Part shown: positions 15,351 to 18,458 of the stretch, in pieces
Layout of the letters: every line of letters begins with the position of its first letter
Numbering within the stretch: position 1 is the first letter of the stretch
Assembly (NCBI GenBank): GCA_964385635.1
Contig: CAYLPU010000101.1
Coordinates: 1-18,458, forward strand
DNA length: 18,458 bases
Direction of reading: 5' to 3'
From: CAYLPU01 sp964385635
GTDB taxonomy: Bacteria; Chloroflexota; Anaerolineae; B4-G1
The notes under the pieces: model-generated
Databases searched by the model: none
What the model saw: the letters and a program-made list of their open reading frames with translations, nothing else
What the model was told of the DNA's origin: nothing
Position numbers and translations under genes: made by a program

Positions 15351-18116
15351 GTGGCAACAGTAATACATTACGACCGTGCCCTGCCGGAAGTGCCTGGGCG
15401 CACCCCCCACACCAAACCGGACGCCTACCTGGAGAAACTAGGCGAGGGTGACTATGCCGTGCGTCAGGGCCGCCGCCCCAGCACGATGTTCCTGGTGGAT
15501 AGACTCCGCCAGGCCGTGGATCAGTGGCGCAGTGATGGGTACCCCGGCATCTCCGATGTCACCCGCCGCCTCTTCCAGTTCTGGTTCGACGAGGATCACC
15601 TGTTGGCCGATGGAACCGTCTGGCGGTACTGGTGGTGCCAGCGCGAGGCCATCGAGACGCTGGTTTACCTGGTGGAGGTGCGGGGTTCCACTGACTTCGT
15701 CCCCGTCGCTCAAGAGTTTGGCGAGCAGCCCAAGTACGGTATGCTGGAGATGGACTTCAGCGTTGAGACAACAATGGACGGACAGCGGCTCCTGCGGCGC
15801 TGGGTGCCGGAGGTAGAGAAAGACGCGATCCAGGAGTTACCCGAGGAGAATCTGCAACGCTACGCTTTCAAGATGGCCACCGGCGCTGGCAAGACGGTAG
15901 TTATGGCGATGGCTATCGCCTGGTCGTACTACCATCACCGTTTGCTCCCCTCTCCCGCACGCGGGAGAGGGGCCGGGGGTGAGGGCTTTGCCGACAACTT
16001 TCTCATCGTCGCTCCCAACGTCATCGTCTTCGAACGATTGGAACGCGATTTTGCCAGCAACAGGATCTTCCACAACCTGCCCCTCATTCCTCCAGAGTGG
16101 CGCGGCCAATGGGGGATGAAGATCATTCTGCGCGGCGACAGCGCCGTTCCCGACCCGGCCGGCAACCTCTTCGTCGTCAACATCCAGCAAATCTACGAAT
16201 CGCGCGAGGAGGAATGGACGCCAGCCAATGCAGTGGAGGCTGTTCTGGGCCGTCCGCCCAAACAAGACCTCGCGGCCTACCAACCCTCGATGCTGGAGCG
16301 GATCAAGGGCCTGGACAACCTGATGGTGCTCAATGACGAGGCACACCACGTCCACGATGAAGACCTGGCCTGGAATAAGACGTTGCAGGCCCTGCACGAG
16401 AACCTCAAGCATAAAGGCAGACAAGGTCTCACCGCCTGGCTCGACTTCTCCGCCACGCCCAAGACTCAAGCGGGCACCTACTATCCCTGGATTGTCGTGG
16501 ACTATCCTCTGGCCCAGGCCATCGAGGACCAGATTGTCAAGGCTCCCCTCATTGTGCATCGCGTGGACAAGCGGGACCCCAAGAGAGTCACCCGGCACAA
16601 CGTCGTGCAGGCCTATCATGACTGGATCGTCGTTGCCCTGGAGCGCTGGAAGGAGCACACGCGGGTCTACCGGACCGTCGGACAGAAGCCGGTGCTGTTC
16701 ATCATGTGCGAGCGCACCGCCTACGCCGATGCCATCGCCGAGCACATTCGCAAAGCCGGCCGCCTCAAGAAGAAAGAAGTGCTGGTCATCCACACCGACA
16801 GCAAGGGCAGAATCACCAAAAAAGACCTCGACCAGGCACGCAATGCCGCGCGCGACATAGACAAGCCAGATAACGACGTCAAAATCATCGTCAGCGTGCT
16901 TATGCTGCGCGAGGGGTGGGATGTTCACAACGTGACCGTCACCCTGGGGCTGCGGCCGTTCACGTCCAAAGCCGCCATCCTGCCCGAACAGGCCGTGGGA
17001 CGCGGGCTGCGTGTGATGCACGGCATCAGCCCCGACCGCCGCCAGACGCTTGAGGTCATCGGCACCGAGGCATTTGAGGCCTTCGTGCGCGAACTCGAGC
17101 AGGAGGGCGTCGGCATTGATACCGTCGGCACGCCACCGCCCTTGCCGATCAAAGTCTATCCGATACAAGAGAGGGCCGAATTCGACATCGCGATCCCCCT
17201 GACCAAACCCAAATACACTCACGCGTACCGCAACCTCAAGCACCTGGATCCATCGGGTTTGCCGCCGATTTACCATGCCGATGTGTTGGCGGAGGAATTG
17301 GCCATTGAGATTGAGATGGCCTTCGCCATCACGGGCACCACGGTCCACCAGGCCGTCGTCATCCCCGAACGCCCGTTGCTCAGCCAGGACTTCCTGCGCG
17401 ACATCACCCATGCCACCGAGGGGAACCTGAAACTCAACGGCCACTTCGCCGGGTTGTACCGGATCGTCAAGAGCTACGTGCAGCATTGCTGCTTCGTCAT
17501 TGAGGTAAACCTGGACAGTGATAACATCAAGCGCCGCCTGCGGGATCCGATGTTGCAGGAAGGCATCGCCAGGTTCTTGAGCCGGAAGATCGCTGACCTT
17601 GCGACCCAGGAGCGGGCCATCGAATTCGAGGACGCGGCGTTCCATCTCTCGCAAACGCAACCTTTCACCTGGTCTCGCTTGCACCTTGCCTGCGACAAGA
17701 CCATCTTCAACGAGTGCGCTGTGTTCAACGACCTGGAAGCCCGCTTCGCCCAATTCCTGGACGCGGCGACCGACATTCTGCGGTTCGCCGCCCTGGCTGA
17801 ATCGTACACTCGTTTCCGTGTGGACTATCTGAGCACCAGCGGGGCTATCAAGTTCTACTACCCCGACTTCGTCGCCGTGCAACAGACACCAGAGGGTCAG
17901 GTCAACTGGATCGTCGAGACCAAGGGGCGCGAGTACGAGGAGGTGGTGCACAAAGACGATAGCATCTGTGACTGGTGTGGGAAGGTCTCTGCCCAAACCG
18001 GCCAGACCTGGCGCTATTTGAAGGTGCCGCAAAGGCGTTTTGACGCCAGCAGTGCTCAGATCTTCGGAGAACTGGTTGAAGAGTTGGACGGCCATCAGCC
18101 AGAGTTATTCGATTGA
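15351..18116 (+). CDS. res: Type III-like restriction subunit (Res), DEAD/DEAH helicase with PD-ExK nuclease
   Basis: A 921-residue superfamily 2 helicase-nuclease from GTG 15351, with GAGGAA about 7 bases upstream. It translocates on or signals along DNA and cuts when two Mod sites meet unmethylated. Motifs: Walker A ATGAGKT (176-182), DEAH (329-332), motif III SATP (in DFSATP, 365-370), motif V LREGWDVHNV and motif VI QAVGRGLR (547-554). The nuclease at the C-terminus has PDF (D839) and VETKGRE (E856, K858). A CxxC pair (C873, C876) after the nuclease core is less usual. A GC-rich palindrome is inserted in frame at residues 198-212, between the Walker A helix and the next strand. All catalytic residues are intact. 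The length is in the family range. Confidence 0.94.
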   Translation: MATVIHYDRALPEVPGRTPHTKPDAYLEKLGEGDYAVRQGRRPSTMFLVDRLRQAVDQWRSDGYPGISDVTRRLFQFWFDEDHLLADGTVWRYWWCQREAIETLVYLVEVRGSTDFVPVAQEFGEQPKYGMLEMDFSVETTMDGQRLLRRWVPEVEKDAIQELPEENLQRYAFKMATGAGKTVVMAMAIAWSYYHHRLLPSPARGRGAGGEGFADNFLIVAPNVIVFERLERDFASNRIFHNLPLIPPEWRGQWGMKIILRGDSAVPDPAGNLFVVNIQQIYESREEEWTPANAVEAVLGRPPKQDLAAYQPSMLERIKGLDNLMVLNDEAHHVHDEDLAWNKTLQALHENLKHKGRQGLTAWLDFSATPKTQAGTYYPWIVVDYPLAQAIEDQIVKAPLIVHRVDKRDPKRVTRHNVVQAYHDWIVVALERWKEHTRVYRTVGQKPVLFIMCERTAYADAIAEHIRKAGRLKKKEVLVIHTDSKGRITKKDLDQARNAARDIDKPDNDVKIIVSVLMLREGWDVHNVTVTLGLRPFTSKAAILPEQAVGRGLRVMHGISPDRRQTLEVIGTEAFEAFVRELEQEGVGIDTVGTPPPLPIKVYPIQERAEFDIAIPLTKPKYTHAYRNLKHLDPSGLPPIYHADVLAEELAIEIEMAFAITGTTVHQAVVIPERPLLSQDFLRDITHATEGNLKLNGHFAGLYRIVKSYVQHCCFVIEVNLDSDNIKRRLRDPMLQEGIARFLSRKIADLATQERAIEFEDAAFHLSQTQPFTWSRLHLACDKTIFNECAVFNDLEARFAQFLDAATDILRFAALAESYTRFRVDYLSTSGAIKFYYPDFVAVQQTPEGQVNWIVETKGREYEEVVHKDDSICDWCGKVSAQTGQTWRYLKVPQRRFDASSAQIFGELVEELDGHQPELFD
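15947..15972. repeat. GC-rich palindrome inserted in frame in res
   Basis: CCCCTCTCCCGC (15947-15958) and GCGGGAGAGGGG (15961-15972) form a perfect 12-base stem with 2 bases between. With the following GGCCGGGGGTGAGGGC this is the family of dispersed bacterial repeats that translate as SPARGRGAGGEG or, on the other strand, LTPGPSPACGRGE. Here it adds about 15 residues (198-212) to Res without breaking the frame. Confidence 0.75.
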
Positions 18117-18119
18117 GCC

Positions 18120-18136
18120 CTTCGCGCACCGCGAAG
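18120..18136 (+). terminator. Hairpin directly after res, possible terminator
   Basis: CTTCGCG (18120-18126) pairs perfectly with CGCGAAG (18130-18136) around a 3-base loop, 3 bases after the res stop. No T-run follows, so intrinsic termination is doubtful. Confidence 0.35.
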
Positions 18137-18192
18137 AACCATTCAAACTGTTCGGTGGCCTATTCGGTCGTCAGGAGACCTCCGCCGTCCGT

Positions 18193-18227
18193 GCCCAGCC
18201 CTACGCCGTAGTTGCGTAGGGCTGGGC
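18193..18227. repeat. 13-bp perfect inverted repeat downstream of res
   Basis: GCCCAGCCCTACG (18193-18205) and CGTAGGGCTGGGC (18215-18227) form a perfect 13-base stem with a 9-base loop. It is not followed by Ts. It may be a bidirectional transcription barrier or a REP-type palindrome. Confidence 0.6.
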
Positions 18228-18253
18228 CTGGCCCATCCCGACCGGCCCACTAT

Positions 18254-18367
18254 GGGTCGAACTGAGACTCAGGCTGGGCTATCGGTTGACTATACGCAAG
18301 GGCCAGCCACGGGTCGAACTGAGACTCAAGCCAGGCCATCGGTTGACTATACGCAAAGGCCAGCCCT
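18254..18367. repeat. Two-copy 57-bp tandem repeat
   Basis: Units 18254-18310 and 18311-18367 both begin GGGTCGAACTGAGACTCA and share ATCGGTTGACTATACGCAA. They differ mainly in the middle (AGGCTGGGCT versus AAGCCAGGCC). Fragments such as GGCCAGCC continue to about 18380, suggesting decayed further copies. Function unknown. Confidence 0.8.
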
Positions 18368-18458
18368 TGCCCAGGCCAGCCTTGAGATGACCAACGTGGT
18401 GGGTGGGAAGTTCCCCCAAAAAGCTGTACCACTTGAGGCTGTGTTTATTGTGATTCTC

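Larger units (their letters stand above)
18117..18458. other. Noncoding right edge: hairpins and tandem repeat, no gene seen
   Basis: These 342 bases follow the res stop. They contain a 7-base hairpin, a 13-base hairpin and a two-copy 57-base tandem repeat, each listed separately. The remaining bases show no ribosome-binding site with a credible frame, no tRNA fold and no clear promoter. A 60-codon minus-strand frame over the tandem repeat looks like a repeat artefact. Confidence 0.6.

Noticed and set aside
15837..18095. A 752-codon open frame antisense to res
   Set aside because: It mirrors the third-position G+C bias of res, lacks any recognisable motif, and part of it is the reverse translation of the palindromic repeat.
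4315..18116. Assignment of the island to BREX or DISARM
   Set aside because: No PglZ, BrxC, BrxL, DrmA, DrmB or phospholipase D-like gene is present in the window.
18254..18367. CRISPR-like array
   Set aside because: The two units are contiguous and similar along their whole length, with no distinct spacers and no cas genes nearby; the Cas4-like nuclease here is fused to a helicase.
18250..18432. 60-codon minus-strand frame with repeated AYSQP...ESQFDP peptide
   Set aside because: The peptide repeat simply reflects a 57-base tandem DNA repeat, a multiple of three; no ribosome-binding site or homologue is apparent.

Overview
The window looks like a stretch of chromosome from a moderately GC-rich bacterium. 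A Chloroflexota (Anaerolineae-like) origin is my best guess. It rests on overall style: a membrane protein with a Pro/Thr-rich linker, palindromic filler repeats, DUF5678/retropepsin and RelBE-type cassettes. It does not rest on a phylogenetic marker analysis. Housekeeping genes occupy the left quarter and an accessory, defence-like island fills the rest.

Left part (1-4065): the tail of an unidentified gene, then rpsT (ribosomal protein S20) on the minus strand with its own terminator and promoter. That promoter overlaps a divergent one driving a two-gene unit: a 222-aa soluble helical protein, and a 495-aa single-pass membrane protein with three beta-sandwich-like repeats outside. Next come the RNase P RNA gene (rnpB) with a strong promoter and a long P1 helix, and then radC.

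Island (about 4067-18116), all on the plus strand: a noncoding inverted-repeat element and a REP-like hairpin separate radC from a UvrD-type helicase fused to an AddB/Cas4-like iron-sulfur nuclease. After a 14-base gap comes a 1474-aa sacsin-type (Hsp90-fold ATPase) protein ending in a DUF3883 domain. Then follow a broken duplicate of the 5' end of mod, a small promoter-bearing cassette (RHH/DUF5678 protein plus retropepsin-like protein), a type III-like DNA methyltransferase (mod), a decayed RelBE-type toxin-antitoxin remnant, and a type III-like restriction helicase-nuclease (res). The combination is two helicases, one GHKL ATPase, one methyltransferase and three PD-(D/E)XK-like sites. I infer a composite restriction system in which the helicase-nuclease and sacsin proteins may act with, or beside, the Mod/Res pair.

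The island shows repeated remodelling: a 130-base mod duplicate, a compositional patch in the mod target-recognition region, a toxin gene deleted down to its C-terminus, and a GC-rich palindrome spliced in frame into res. The right edge (18117-18458) has no credible gene. It holds two hairpins and two copies of a 57-base tandem repeat.
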